A stretch of 64,000 bases of DNA from Carnegiea gigantea (GCA_029747015.1 JAKOGI010000001.1:3576501-3640500), one strand, 5' to 3'. Counted from the stretch's first letter, positions 39,701 to 52,631 are shown. Numbers and translations: made by a program. Notes: a model not told the origin generated them from the sequence alone.

Positions 39701-42700
39701 GCAGGCAGACAGGTGTGAGTAAGGACCACCAGATGAACCCCTTGTTAATAAACGAAGAACCACAACAGACACAAAGAATGGCAATTGCAGATCATATGTC
39801 ATATCCAATTTATCCGATGAACCATCCACAATAGTGACAGTTAAACTCCCAAGTTACAAGTAACTCAACAACAAATGAAGTTCGAGATCAGCCATTGTCA
39901 CTGGCTGGAGAATAATCCAGGTTTAATGCCCTATTTCAAAAATATCACTGTAACTATGAAACTAGATCCTCTTATCAACAACCATTTGATATTTCTTTCC
40001 CAGTCTATCTACTTTGAATTATTCAATTGCTCATGTATGCAGTTTACTGAATCTGGTACTTTAGAATACCAAGATTAAGCTCAAGCCAAAAGTCATGGGA
40101 ACTTCCTGAATTAGCCCAAAGAGATAGACACAATCTATTGAAGGAGATGTAAGAAAGACTCTTCTGCTGACCATTGAGCCTAAAAGACTGCTAGATGTCG
40201 TAAAGTAAACGAGGTAAAAATGAAAACCTTTCTAAATTCAAACAATAGCTCAGTGGCTGAAGCCTTAAGTACAGCCCTGTCCTTTTTTTGCTTCAATTGT
40301 CTCTACCAATATTCAACTCGAGGACAAAGTTAACTCACCTTCTCTACATAACTGCGGACCATGTTCTCAATATCTTGGACAATGCTTTCAGGTTGTCCCT
40401 CTGCAAAAAGCCAAGGTCACTTAAAACTTAGATACTGTAAATGCTATCTCCATCACCTAAATGGAAGCGTTCTGGTATTATGCATGAAGCCAGAAAATTA
40501 CCAACAGCAACCTTTGTTAGCCCAGGAAGATCAATAAGTGTTAGATTCACAACTGCAAACAGAAAGAAACTAGAACTTAGTATTAACAGTTGAAATTGAA
40601 AAATGAACTGAATTTTACATTAACAACTGTCTGAAAGCAACATAGAAAGGTAACTCAGTATTTCAGAAACAATATTGTCACTCAGGAACCTGTTTTTCTC
40701 TCACCGTAAGCTAAAGGATCTCTCAGCAATTAAATCCGTGAATGCATTTGTTATAACACAGGAAATGACAAGGATATTGATTTCCAATGCCACGATGGGT
40801 TCCTCTGCTTCTAAGTACAAACGTAACACTTATGACTTATGAGGTTAAGCATGCACAATAATACCAGCTACACACTGAAAATAAGGATAAGATGAAAAGC
40901 ATAAGTATGCAACACTTTCGACATATGTCATCAATCCAGAGGCGTACTATCTAGAGGATTAAAACACAGATTGTCATGCTCTACCGCACATTAAAGAAGA
41001 GCAAAGAGAACCAGCTGTATCATGAAAGGGGACTGCTATGCGAAAGATAGACAAAATTGGATAAGGTGAATTCAGAAAATAGTAAACAGCAGTTATGATG
41101 CATACCATGTGGTGAATAGATGCTCAAGTGGATAGGAATATTGGAAATTTGCTTTGTTTTTCCAGTAATACGATCAGTTTCATCAGCAATTTCTTTACGC
41201 ACAGCAGCTGCATAGGTGGTGAAAGCATCTCATAACTTGCATAGCAATGAAAAGTTGATAAGAAAGCAAGAAAATGAGCGATTATATGGGAAGCAGCAGT
41301 TCTGCGACATTGCAGCCTCTGAACATATGTAGCAGAGAGAACGCCACAGTGGGAAAATGCAAAATAAAATAAAACAAAACCCACGATACCTCGAGAATCC
41401 TGCCTCGGCCGGGTGGATAAGGAGAGATTGTAAGGGTTCCAGAAGAGGTAAATAAACACATAAGACAGGTATTCCTAAAGTAAAGAGAATGCATGTTTCT
41501 ATCCATTTTTACCCTTGTAACATGCCACATATTTACGTATGTATATATTCATTATAACAGGAAAGACTCAATGGAACATGTGGTGCTGTGAACCCATTAC
41601 TTCTGTAATAATAATCAATATATGCGGTAAGAGACAACAAACAATGTTATGTCCCCCTTAATGCTTCACAGTCAGCAACTTTACTTGCTATCGTTTAATT
41701 TCTGCAGTCTAGCCCTCAAAAAGTTGGCCTTGTTTGCTTTCCTAATGTTAAGGAGGAGCAGTGAATGCCAAAGATACAGTAACCTTTGTGTAGAAACGAA
41801 CAATTGTTTATTACTTATTAGTAGAAAGAGCTGTAAATGTATCAAAATAAAATCTACATAGCTGATATTGATGTATGCTAATTGATACAGAGGTGCAACT
41901 TTCTATTTCCAAGAAATCTACATATTCCACCAGTCAAGTCTACAGTCCACATGCAAGAATCCTTATGCAAATCTATAATCATTTGCTCATCATAAACTAA
42001 GCGAACAAAATTATATAATATCATCAAGAGAATAAAATAAAAAAATTTAAAAAAATCAAAGATAAATTCACTGAGAGACTAATCTAAAATGCCAGTTTTG
42101 CATAACTGATATTTAGCTCCTTGGTTACGGTCTTCACTTAACAAAATAGGTATCCTAAAAGATGTTGATTTATCATCAAACACCTGACAAACAATTCCTA
42201 GATTGCTGAACTTACCGAATTGGACAAACAATTCCTAGATAGCATCTAGGCAGCAATTTTCCCTAAACTATTAATCCACTTCACCAGCTATGCAAATCGG
42301 AAAATAAAGCATTCCCATTTATGTTTGAATCTTATTAATGAAAACCCATCCAAAAGGGCACATGACATACCGAAATCAGTAAATCGCTTCCTTGGTGCAT
42401 GAAGAAACTCTGCATACTCAGCTCCACCATCAGTCTTATGAAGTTGCAGCACCAGAGGCCGGCGCGTTACAATACCTTACATTACAAAACACCCAAAACC
42501 CACATTGAATTCAATCCACTTCAAAGTTTTCTTTCTTTATTAAGTCAGGAATTTATCTCGAAGTTCCACAATGTTATCAACATAAGAAATCAATAGAAAA
42601 ACGTACCAGATCCACGAGGAAGAAAATCTCGGCCAACAATGCTTTCCAATACAGAAGATTTCCCGGAACTCTAGATTTACAATCAGATATTCCACAGATC

Positions 42701-42904
42701 ATCAACACAAAAAACCAACACCAACACAAATTGAAAATGCGATCATTGAGCTGCATTACACAAAAAGCAAACCTGACCACCGACGACCGCGACGGAAGGA
42801 AGAGCTTCCCAGAGGGAGAGGCCTTCACCTCCATGATCACCGAGGACCGTACACGCTCTCTGGATCTTGTTTACCAGCCCGATCAAGCTGTCCATGGTCG
42901 CCAT
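30740..42904 (-). CDS. Dynamin-related protein 1 (DRP1C-like)
   Basis: Sixteen exons are read on the minus strand: 42773-42904, 42607-42670, 42371-42475, 41106-41207, 40502-40552, 40339-40400, 39597-39687, 39399-39463, 39092-39286, 38833-38952, 38683-38753, 34911-35136, 33191-33241, 31519-31759, 31206-31345 and 30740-30868. Every phase closes, giving 614 aa, the length of Arabidopsis DRP1C. GTPase motifs are intact: GGQSSGKSS (42-50), GIVTRRPL (66-73), DLPG (about 142), TKLD (about 211) and NRSQ (about 242). The middle/stalk region follows, then the C-terminal GTPase effector domain (last three exons), ending VAWGK. As in all DRP1 proteins there is no PH or proline-rich domain. From family knowledge, DRP1 polymerises on membranes and acts in clathrin-mediated endocytosis and cell-plate maturation. 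The 51-nt exon 13 sits between introns of 1.4 and 1.7 kb and encodes [16 protein letters not shown], where relatives typically have [12 protein letters not shown] followed by acidic or Gln residues. The 3.5-kb intron 11 is the largest. Confidence 0.93.
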
Positions 42905-43412
42905 TGTGTAATGCGAATCGGCAATGCAGATCTAATGAATCTCGATTGGTAGCAGCTGATCGACAGGGGAGAGAGAAAGATTCAGATGTGCGAATCGAAT
43001 CGGGTCGAATGGTAAGCAGTCTAGGGTTTAGAGTGAGGAGGAAGGTAGGAGAGAGAGAATGTCGTGAAAGTTAGATATGGCGGTGAGATGAGAGAGAAAA
43101 TGGGCGATGGATGTTGGTGCAGGAAAAGGAGGGGAATCCGGGCATGAGAAAGAGAGAGGTGCCGACTGCAAAGGGGAGAGACTGAGAGAGAGTTCGTTGG
43201 GAACGTGACAAGGTTCGTACCGAGATTTGTTTGAAAAACAAGCAAGCAAAGTACACACTCCTTTTCTTTTCTTGTTTTTTTTGGACAGAAAATATTTGTA
43301 CACTTTTTTGCCCTTTACCGATAGTGCACTAAAAATGAACATAATTATATGTGACATTTTGGATTATATTTCGGGTAAATTTCAGATTGATGTGACATTT
43401 ACTTTTATTTTA
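42905..43412. other. Leader and promoter flank of DRP1C, up to the Helitron end
   Basis: GA-rich on the plus strand (CT-rich on the coding strand) from about 42965 to 43200, as expected for a plant 5' UTR. The frames called here (for example 43021-43357 on the minus strand) are low-complexity Ser/Pro/Leu sequence and are not taken as genes. The Helitron starts at 43413, about 510 bp from the DRP1C ATG, so it may lie close to the DRP1C promoter. Confidence 0.6.
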
Positions 43413-43423
43413 CTAGTGTGAAT

Positions 43424-43450
43424 CCGTACTTTATATAATATATGCTACGG
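43424..43450 (-). terminator. Helitron 3' hairpin preceding the CTAG terminus
   Basis: On the minus strand CCGTA pairs with TACGG around a 17-nt AT-rich loop. The hairpin ends 7 nt before CTAG (43413-43416). This is the rolling-circle termination signal expected of Helitrons. Confidence 0.8.
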
Positions 43451-43481
43451 TAGATAGTTTGTGTTTGTGTGTGTATACATG

Positions 43482-43485
<4 letters not shown>

Positions 43486-43520
<35 letters not shown>
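43486..43520. repeat. (AG)n microsatellite
   Basis: An uninterrupted AG array of about 17 units lies inside the Helitron, close to its 3' end. Confidence 0.95.
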
Positions 43521-43525
<5 letters not shown>

Positions 43526-43741
43526 AGGAATTTTCAATGGAGATAAAAAGTTAATATCATAATTTAGGTAAAGAAACTCGAATTTATTGAAAAATATAAG
43601 TAGGTAGCAATTTCATGCACAATCGTTAAAACTCAATAATTAAAACAACAGATGATTGCGAAAGATATGATGTAAAGTATGATAGAGATTACAGGTAGTC
43701 AAAATGTAAGTAAAATCATGCTAAATGACATGTTGATATAT

Positions 43742-45877
43742 TAATTTATAGCACCAATGACGGAGAATCCACCTTCTCTTCTTGTACCTACAGTAAAAAT
43801 TAAGTTCTTAGTAATAATTTGATTAACAATGATATAATTGAAGCCTATAATTGCATATTGTGTACCTGGTGTACCTAGCATCAGTATTTCGTAAGTAATA
43901 CACTTCCTCCTTCCAACTAACCGGCGCAATAAGAGTGATAGGTAATTCTACTTTATGGTGTCGTGAAGGCTCCATAACAAATACCCATGGTTTACCTATA
44001 TAATCATCTATAATCGTATATAGAGATAAATGATCATATGGTTGCAGAGAATGTTCTCATGAGATAGTTAGTAATTGAATAATAAATTGTGCAAAACGCG
44101 ATGAACAGTACAATACCTGAGCTGCATATGAATCCAATTCTGTTGTGCTTGTATGCAAAAGAACCCGAGCATCCTCATGACGAATAATAAATCTTCTATA
44201 ACATGTATGATCTCGCAATAAAATTCTGAAGATGTACCTATAATTCATATAAAAGAATATTGTACGTAATAATGTATACAGATAACGTGAAATGTATGAT
44301 GAAGACTACTTAATAATAAAAACCCATTATCCATACCTTCTCTGAGGTAAACTTTGAGTTGCACATGTACAATAAGGTACTTTTAGAGCAAATACATAAG
44401 TGTTGGTACTTTTTTTGCAAGTAGTGCAAGTGTCATAAAGCAGTGGGTAGATCTCATCCACACATGCAAAAATGCAAAAATATCTAACCTGTATATAGTA
44501 AAATAGCATTACGTTTTATCTAACCTACAAGCATGAAGTTATTTGTTATACAAGTGCGTGTCTTACACTTTGCATAGCTGTGTATTCATTCAATCTTATT
44601 CTTTTTGCAGTAAACAACTTCTCCAGATTTACAATCCTTAGTGTTCTATTGCGCATGAAATCAAAGTGGCGCATCACACCTCTGGTCCCAGAGTACCTAA
44701 TGCATACAATGAAAGTATTATATTTGCTAGCAATTGTATATAACTTGGACGGTGAATGAAACACACAGGTAATGTTTACCATCCTTCAAAGTCCTCTGTT
44801 GTATGAATATCTGAATTAATTAGCAATCTACTTATCGGCAAAGTAAAGACTGACATACCTATAAGCGTACAGATGTTGGCAAAAAATATATTACAAAAGT
44901 ATACCATTGTAATGTTAAGAAATAAACACTTTCACATACAAAAGATATGGTAATTGGATTATGAGGGTACCTTCATAAACTCTAATGTGCACTCTAGAAG
45001 CAAGGAGTATATTTTCTTCATATAAATGTTGTTGAAGATAGGTGGCCTTCACCTCCGTAAAATCTTCCCACAAAGTTAATCGCAAAGTCTGCATTTTTTT
45101 TTGTAGATTATATGTGCTACTATTGGGCAATAAAAATACATTAATAAGAAAGCAGAAATAATTAATGATGAAAATACAAACTGCATATTAGAAAGTAGCA
45201 ATTCTCGTTTTGGAGGGCCCCTAGTTCTTATCTTTTCCAAAGGGGATAGAGCAACTACCATGTCAATGATGTCTGTACCAGAACAAAATAAGAATCTTAT
45301 AAATATCTACAAAAGCATAAAAGTAGATTCGACATATATAAATTGTAATTTGTGAACTATATTTACCTATTATGTTAGCGTGCAACTTAAGACATCGCGG
45401 AACATCGATAAACGATACGAAGGGTGGTAAGTGCTGGCAAGGAACGTCAGAGCAATAATTAATGACATCTTCAAGTCTCGTTCGTGGTGTAAAAACCAAC
45501 TTCAAATTATTGGTGACCATATTCCTTTCTCTATCTGCTGCAGCATCAACTGAGAGCTCGGAGATGTGGTAAACGTTGCCAGCTTTGAGTATAGAGTTCC
45601 ACCTATTAATAGCATCATCACCTTCCATGATGCCTAATATCTCATCGCGCTGTAAACAATATCGTGCTTTGATTTCAGTATACATCTACATGTTGTCACA
45701 TTTTAAGAATTTAAATTACCTCGGTACCTGGTAGTCTATGAACATAACTTTCCACATTTTGCGTTTTTCGTGACTACGAACCTTCATGAATCTCATGAGA
45801 CGAACAATTAATGTTACAGATCTATTGCAAGGATTGATGGCACATATCGGCATCGAACTGTGTACTAAACTTGTCAT
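43742..45877 (-). pseudogene. Helitron-borne RPA70-like single-strand DNA-binding protein
   Basis: A first exon from ATG 45877 to 45728 (50 codons) encodes a DUF223/OB-fold start with NRSVTLIVRLMRFMKV, RKMWKVMFIDYQ. A second exon from about 45685 continues with RWNSILKAGNVYHISELSV and LVFTPRTRLEDV. Near 44500-44050 the C-terminal zinc domain of RPA70 is seen: YPLLYDTCTTCKKSTN, VPYCTC and a degenerate FxxRHEDARVLL stretch. The gene probably ends near 43742 after GGFSVIGAIN. Such replication-factor genes are a known passenger of plant Helitrons and are thought to help single-strand handling during transposition. The exon chain between 45260 and 44510 could not be resolved fully, and some frames look interrupted, so it is marked as a probable pseudogene. 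Confidence 0.72.
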
Positions 45878-45971
45878 GTCTATTATCATAGCCCAAGATG
45901 TAACAAACTAAATGTAGTTGTAAACATAAAACACTAATTTCAAATGTGTAATGCTAATAACAACAGCATAA

Positions 45972-48900
45972 TTAATGGACGCGGACTAACCAAGAATCAT
46001 GAACATCGTTAAAAACTTCACAGTAGACGATGTTCTTGGTCATATTATTAAGCACACCCTTTTTATTACAAATCAAAAACCTTAGCCCTAAAGGCGAATT
46101 GACGCGAGAGATTGCAACATATAATTGACCATGTGAGAATACAGGTTTTGGTAGATATACGCCTACATATTGCAACATTTGACCTTGACTTTTGTTAATT
46201 ATCATTGCAAATGCCAATTTCAAAGGGATTGTCTTCTCTTCAAAGCAAATAGTGAATCCTTATTCGAAGGACGTAGATCAATACGTGGGTTTTTTACCGT
46301 TTGTCCTACATTTCGACAAGTCAAGATTTTTGCTTGGATGACCTTGCTTCCAAATCTTTGAATAGTCAAACCGGTGCCATTGCATAAGCTAATTGAAGGA
46401 TCAAGGTTTCTTAAAAGAACGACTGGAGCACCAACTTTCAGCTCAACTTCATGATTTTGGGAAACCTGAAAAGTTCATGCCGTGTAGCAGTTCTGGTGGA
46501 TTAATATCATCAATGTAAGAATTGGTAGTATATGGTAGGAATGTATCAGAACTCAAATATGTATGGCTACTACCCGGAAGTGTCGCGAGGATCCGAGAAT
46601 TCAAATCATCGACACCTATCTTTAATGGTGCCGGTATACAACGATCTTGAAAGTATTGTTCATCTTGGTATCTATGAAGTAAATTTGGGTACACAAACTC
46701 TATCAAATTTGTAAGATCATTGTTGTCATTGTTGATAATGAATTCTTCAGGAATCTGTATCCAATCTGGCTCGCTACTTCCTAAAAATGGATAGCCTCGT
46801 ATAGAACCATTACCAACGTTTAGGGTCCATTCGGCAAAACTACTCAATCATGCTTGTGCATCATGACTTAAGTTTGAATTCATTAGCCTCATGTTCATCC
46901 TGAGATGTCTCATAGTACAATAAGCCCAAAATATTGCTTTTGAGATTGATGCTACAACTACATCTGCCTGATTACCCTTAGTTACAACCGGAAGCACTTG
47001 CCTAAAATCACCTCCAAAAATGAGCAATTTTCCCCCAAAAGGTTCACTGGTAGAACAAACGTCCCTGAAGGTGCACTCAACAGCTTCAAATATGTAACGA
47101 TGAGTCACAGGAGCCTCGTCTCATATTATCAATGATGTTTCCCTTATTAGTTATGCTAATTCAGATTGTTTTGAAATTGAGCAAACAGATGTCTCATGTA
47201 CATCAATTAGTATCTTGAACATTGAATGAGCTGTTTTTCCCATAGGCAGCAACAAAGCCGCTATACCAGAGGACGCCACTGAAAGCACTATTAAGCCCTT
47301 GGACCTGATATAAGCAATAAGAGTTTTCCAAAGATATGTCTTCCCTATGCCACCACTACCAGAAATGAAGAATCAGCCTCCCTCTCCATGTTCGTTCGAT
47401 GCAGTTATTGATTGAAAAACTTGCATTTAATCCTGATTTAGTGTCCGAAGGTACATGTCAAGGTTATTTTTCTCTATTGATACATCATAGTCAGGTTGCC
47501 CCCTGATAAGTCTATTACCTGTTCATCACAACATCTCAGGTGAAGCTAAGTGTATAGGAAGATAGCCCCTTAATGACCTTCCATTTTTATTCAAAATTAA
47601 CTCAAGCTCGTACAATCCAAGGTTTCTTCTCTGTTCAATGCTTATCTCCAATTGGGGATTTCTTTGCTCTCGTTATAACCTTCTGGGAAGGTCATAAGTG
47701 AGATCTTTCCAATGTGCCTCGCATAATTGATTAGGTTGTCCTACTTCTGAGAACATAAGCACTGAACAAAATATACTCCTTAGTTCAGCCCCAGTTGCCC
47801 ATGTTAATGCTTTTATTAATGCTTTATCCCACTCGTTAGTGTCATCTAACAACCCATGTGCTAAGCAAGCTTCTTTAAAGGTTGAATGCAGGGTTCTATC
47901 AACTGTTCTTGAGTCTTCGTAACATGTTGCACCCCGAATAATATGCAACAACATTCTCAGATAATATCTTTCCCCCATGTAGGGTGAGCATATGGTATTC
48001 AACCTATACAAACCCTTTATTGTCTTATAGTCCATTTCTGAAGGCTCTTATTCCATACGTAATAAGCTGGGAATTCTATATAGGTATATCTTCTTGCATT
48101 CATATCTGCTATATTTGCACGAAACCACTCAATGAGCATTGTCACCTTCTATGTTGCTTGATTCACCGCATCATGGTCATTTCCATCGTTGAACATAATG
48201 TATTGTTGTCCTGGTAAATGGTATTGTCGCAATTCGACAGATGGGTAACGATTTGTTATATCAAACTCAAATATTCTCCAAATTGCATCTACGGGTGAGA
48301 CATAGCGACAGTCTAAGTACTATTGTATTTCATCAACCTGTCTATATCGAGGTTCTACTGCATCCTCGGTACTGTGAGCATTGTCGTCAACAACAAAAGT
48401 TGCTCGATCAGGTCTCTTATGCAAATACTTGTGAATATACTTAATAACCTTCTTTTGAGTGCAGCGCTCAACATTTATATGCGTGTCATATTTGACACAA
48501 AGGTCACAATTGTATGGTATAACCCACCTGTTGTCAATGTTCATACCACGAATTGTTACACTTCTCCCATCGTCTCTACGCCTATATTTGACAAACTCAT
48601 TCTCTTCAATAATGGTCTCATTAGAGAAGGTCTTTGGATAATGTTTTGTGCGCTTACGACCATCTATACATGGGGCATAAGAAACACCATTACCACATGG
48701 ACCATGAATCATGTGTCTTGTAACTGTTTCAAATGTTAAAGGGTCACTAACATTATCAGGTAGCTCAGCACATATAATGTTATCAATATCTTCTGCACAA
48801 GTTGGATTATCCTCATTTGCTAAAGTAAGCAAAATATGAGCATGCAGTAAGCCTCGCTTTTGGAATTCAATAACATATATATATGTGAATAGGAGAAATG

Positions 48901-51060
48901 ACAAACTTGAGTGATAGAATAAATAGTGATATGTATGTGTACAATGAAGAAACTTGATTTTACATGACAGGTATTTAGCTAACTAATGTCAAAAACACAC
49001 AGTTGGAGGAGAAACATACCTACAATGACTTTGTCAAATAAATTTTTCTCCTTAAAATCTCGAGTCAGCTCTTTCAACTTTGGCCCTGTTTGGTAAACAG
49101 CTGTTAACTGTTAGCTGTTAACTGTTTGTATTAGCAGTTAACTGTTAACTGTTTGAATTAGCTGTTTATATTAACTGTTTGAATTAGCTGTTTTTAGAAA
49201 AAGTATTTGGTAAAAATTAGCTGTTTCTAAAAAATATGTTGGTAAAATTTCATTTATGCCATTATTTATGAATTAGTTTTTAATGATATGTGTGTAATTT
49301 TTTCAAACTTATGGACAATTATGTCATTTTTACAAAAAGCTCTTCTCAAAAGGCTAATAGGAATAACTTTTCCAAAAAGAGCTTTTTGGAGCAAAACAGC
49401 TATTGCAAACAGCTCTTTACCAAACACCCTTTAACTGTTTGACTTGGTCAAAATAGTCAAAATTCTCCCAAATAGCTATTTTTTCCCAAAAAGCTATTGT
49501 TACCAAACACTCCCTTTAAGTGAAATACTAGAGCTACAATGTGAGGTCGATCACTGGTGCATTGGTCAGGTTGTTGGGATAGTGCTTCAATAATTTCTGG
49601 CCAGTTTGAGTTGCAAGTAAATGTCACAAAAAAATCTGAATAGCTCGGTTCACAACAAATGGCCATTGCATCAAGAAAGTGTTGCCTCATGTATTGTAGG
49701 CCCCCTGTGAAAGTTGTGGGTAATATTAACCTCTTTTCAATTGCAGTAGGATCATTCTCTCTAGCAGTAATTACATCCTGTAGACCACTGTACAAATCTG
49801 CTCGGAGTGTACCTTGGTGACTCCGTATGTAATTCAATCTCCATGCTTCTATTGTAGCATAACAATCAACAATGAATTGTAAAAATAAACGACCAAAAGA
49901 AAGTAAAATGTTTCACTCATTCACTCGATATTGTATCAAGAATGCATAGAACTCTCGCATCGTGACATATCTTTTATTACTGCTTGACCCTTCAGCATAT
50001 GGAATGTGTTCTGACCAACCATCGGTTCCATGTGGAAATAAACTAGGATATTGGAGAGCCATATAAGATGGGTGAGTTTCATATATACGCTGTAAGTTTC
50101 CATCTATCTTGCAGACAGTGATGTCTCGGGTTCCCCCATCAGTCTGCTTACCACCCACTATAAGAGCTGCCACTTCATCTACCGTGGGTCTTGTGTATTG
50201 GCACCCTGGTTGTGCTTCGATGATGCATATTCTTAAGTCGACAATATTGTTGGCATGTGAGACATCTCGTGCATTTCGAAAGACCCGCACATAAGGATTT
50301 GCTGAATCAAGCATTCGTTGTAATGCCTCCAAAATTGTCAGATCACCGCCGTTAACACTTTGCTAGCTATTCAAAGCCCTGCATCGGTTTCGTACTTCAT
50401 CGTGTGTATCGTAGATGTACAATTGAGCAAATCTTGGCTTTCTTCCTTGTGTCGGCAGTAAAGAACCAATGTGATGCTAGTTTTGGCCACTGATACGGAA
50501 GGAGTAAGGACCATGACCGTCCATTACGGCGCAATCGATTGTACCACCCATTGAAGTAAATGATAACATTGAGTTGTAAGCTCTAATATGTCGAGAGAAA
50601 TTTGGATCATTCAGTAATGTGTCTAGATGAGGAGGAGCTTGAGGCAGGCTTGACACTATGACTTGCCCATTTTGACAACATAAGGTGAATCGCGACTGAG
50701 AAATGCTGCTACTTCTAATCTTTTCACCTAACCACATAGTAACTTTGCATTGGCTACATGAAACCATCTTTCCTGTGAATGACCATCGCTCTGTAAATTT
50801 TCTATGTGGTTTAGAGTTCAGAGTAGTAGGCGATGCGTGATGTTCACTTTATAGATTAGTAGTGTTTGTTGCAGCACGAGATACGACTAATTGTAATGCT
50901 CTCGCTTCTGCTTGATATCGTTCACGTTCTTGCATATGTCGTGCAGCTGTCTCATCTTGATTATGCCGCGTAAATATCCTCTATCTTGCATTAAGCCGAG
51001 CTAGCCTATTTTCTAAACCATTTTGAATTCTTTGGCTACTTAGTGGGCCTCTATCCATGA
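45972..51060 (-). pseudogene. Helitron Rep-helicase (HUH Rep plus PIF1-type SF1B helicase), broken
   Basis: Reading starts at ATG 51060 (MDRGPLSSQRIQNGLENRLA). Helitron N-terminal blocks follow: NSMLSFTSMGG, DGHGPYSFRISGQN, PYVRVFRNARDV, YMALQYPSLFPHGTDGW. The Rep centre has TFTCNSNWPEI, the HUH motif in KRGLLHAHILL (near 48850) and the tyrosine motif KYIHKYLHKRPD (near 48430). The helicase has Walker A GSGGIGKT (about 47342-47365), Walker B region DEAPVTHRY, GGDFRQVLPVV, and motifs NKSQGQ and HGQLYVAISRV near the C terminus. Breaks seen directly: stops after LNAR (about 50980), after ISGQN, before QSVNGGD, after RQVDEIQ, a cluster at 47.7-48.0 kb, a TGA just before DEAP (47121-47123), and after HDAQA; plus a 433-bp MITE at 49082. 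This is a defunct copy. Confidence 0.88.
49082..49514. mobile_element. MITE of the GTTTGGTAAAC family nested in the Helitron Rep gene
   Basis: The ends GGCCCTGTTTGGTAAACAGC and, in reverse complement, GGGAGTGTTTGGTAAC match the copy at 23950-24371. TTT lies on both sides (49079-49081 and 49515-49517), giving a 3-bp target duplication. Removing the element and one TTT rejoins the Rep coding frame on the minus strand (VFHLK to LKELTRDF), which confirms the boundaries. Confidence 0.88.
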
Positions 51061-51338
51061 CTGCATGAGGGATTTTTAAGGATTTTTAGTTTCAAAGTCA
51101 TGCATGTGAAGTCTATAGAGGAAAGATCCTGTGCTTAGGAATGTATGTCACTCGTAATGTGTTTAAGTGTACGATTGCCTCTAATGGATTAAGTTATATT
51201 AAAAATATTATGTAGCTTTAATATTCAATATTTTAGATATTAAAAGTGAAAGATATAATGTAATTAAAGTTATATTGGACAACGAAATCACAACTCTGTA
51301 TAAATTCATGTACTTTATTTACATGAAGTTGCATTGCT

Positions 51339-51582
51339 GATATTCAATTCTACTAAATGAAATAAATGGATTTGTTTTTATTTGTATTTTCAGTTGATTT
51401 AATTTTTGTTTAGTTTTGTTGCATTTTTTTATTCGATTTCCTTTTCCGCTTGGAGGGGGGAAAGCGTTTGATTTTTCAAATAAATTACATTTAGTATATC
51501 AAAATTAAATATTTAAATATTAAATATGAAAGACATAATGTAATATAGCTATATTGGATAGCAAAATCACAACGTTTATAAA
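51339..51582. repeat. Helitron internal direct repeat, copy 1
   Basis: It runs from GATATTCAATTCTACTAAAT to AACGTTTATAAAT and matches 51778-52021 almost throughout, including the CGCTTGGAGG/CACTTGGAGG region. A shorter related stretch precedes it at about 51200-51300. Confidence 0.85.
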
Positions 51583-51777
51583 TTGAATGGATCTTTTATT
51601 TTCGGTTGAATTTATTTTTTTTCTTTTGTAATTTTATCATCAAGCTCTAGATTGGGAATAATGATTTTCATGTTAGTTGTTAGTATCCCAGTTTGAATTC
51701 TAATTATTGATAGTAATCTTCTACGTTTTTTTGGGGGGGGGAGGTATACGATATTGTATTGCTAATTTGATTACTTC

Positions 51778-52021
51778 GATATTCAATTGTACTAAATGAG
51801 ATAAATAGATGTGTTTTTATTTTTATTTTCATTTGATTTGATTTTTGTTTATTTCTGTTGCATTTTTGTATTCGATTTCCTTTTTCACTTGGAGGAGGGA
51901 AACCGTTTGATTTTTCAAATATATTAGATTTAGTATATCAAAATTCAATATTTAAATATTAAATATGAAAGAAATAATATAATATAGTTATATTAGATAG
52001 CGAAATCACAACGTTTATAAA
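51778..52021. repeat. Helitron internal direct repeat, copy 2
   Basis: It starts GATATTCAATTGTACTAAAT and ends AACGTTTATAAAT, the second copy of the repeat at 51339-51582. It also has an AACCGTTTGATTTTTCAAAT stretch equivalent to copy 1. Confidence 0.85.
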
Positions 52022-52565
52022 TCAAACCAGCATAGCCGCCCTTCGCCAAGAGATACAAAAAGAGTAGAACATACAATTGAATAAACAAAATTTGATACAT
52101 GCTAATTTATATGTATATATACTGAAAACACCTGAAAATTCCAAAGGTCAATGCCCAAAGAGATTCGAAAATCACCTAGGAATTAATATTATTTAAAAAG
52201 GCAAAAAAAATTAGCTATTAATATTCTCTAGGGATCAACATTTTGGGGGGGGGGAAGATGGTCAATGCTTAAAAAAGAACAAACCAACAAAAAAGAAAAG
52301 TAATTAATCGGAATAATTTCAGCTAGTCTGATGAAGGAGGGAAGACATATAATAATAGGAAAAAGCAGAAGAGAAGGATAAATTAACCATGATACGTAAT
52401 TGGATATAAAAGAAGCCTATGTCATTCAATTTCCATGTGAACTTTATATTCTATTTTTGTGTATTATGTAAATATATATTACATAATTTTTATGACACTA
52501 ATTCATTTAACATCGGTTCATTTTGGTTCATATATATAACACAAACTAATTCATATAACACAAAC

Positions 52566-52569
<4 letters not shown>

Positions 52570-52629
<60 letters not shown>
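52570..52629. repeat. (TA)n microsatellite
   Basis: About 30 uninterrupted TA units, flanked on both sides by AACACAAACTAATTCATATA. Frames read through it on both strands are artefacts of the repeat. Confidence 0.95.

Positions 52630-52631
<2 letters not shown>

Noticed and set aside
43021..43357. Minus-strand frames upstream of DRP1C
   Set aside because: Low-complexity Ser/Pro/Leu sequence from a CT-rich leader, without a start context or a domain.
51339..52021. LTR pair suggested by the 244-bp direct repeats
   Set aside because: The copies lie only 195 bp apart, lack TG..CA ends and flank nothing coding.
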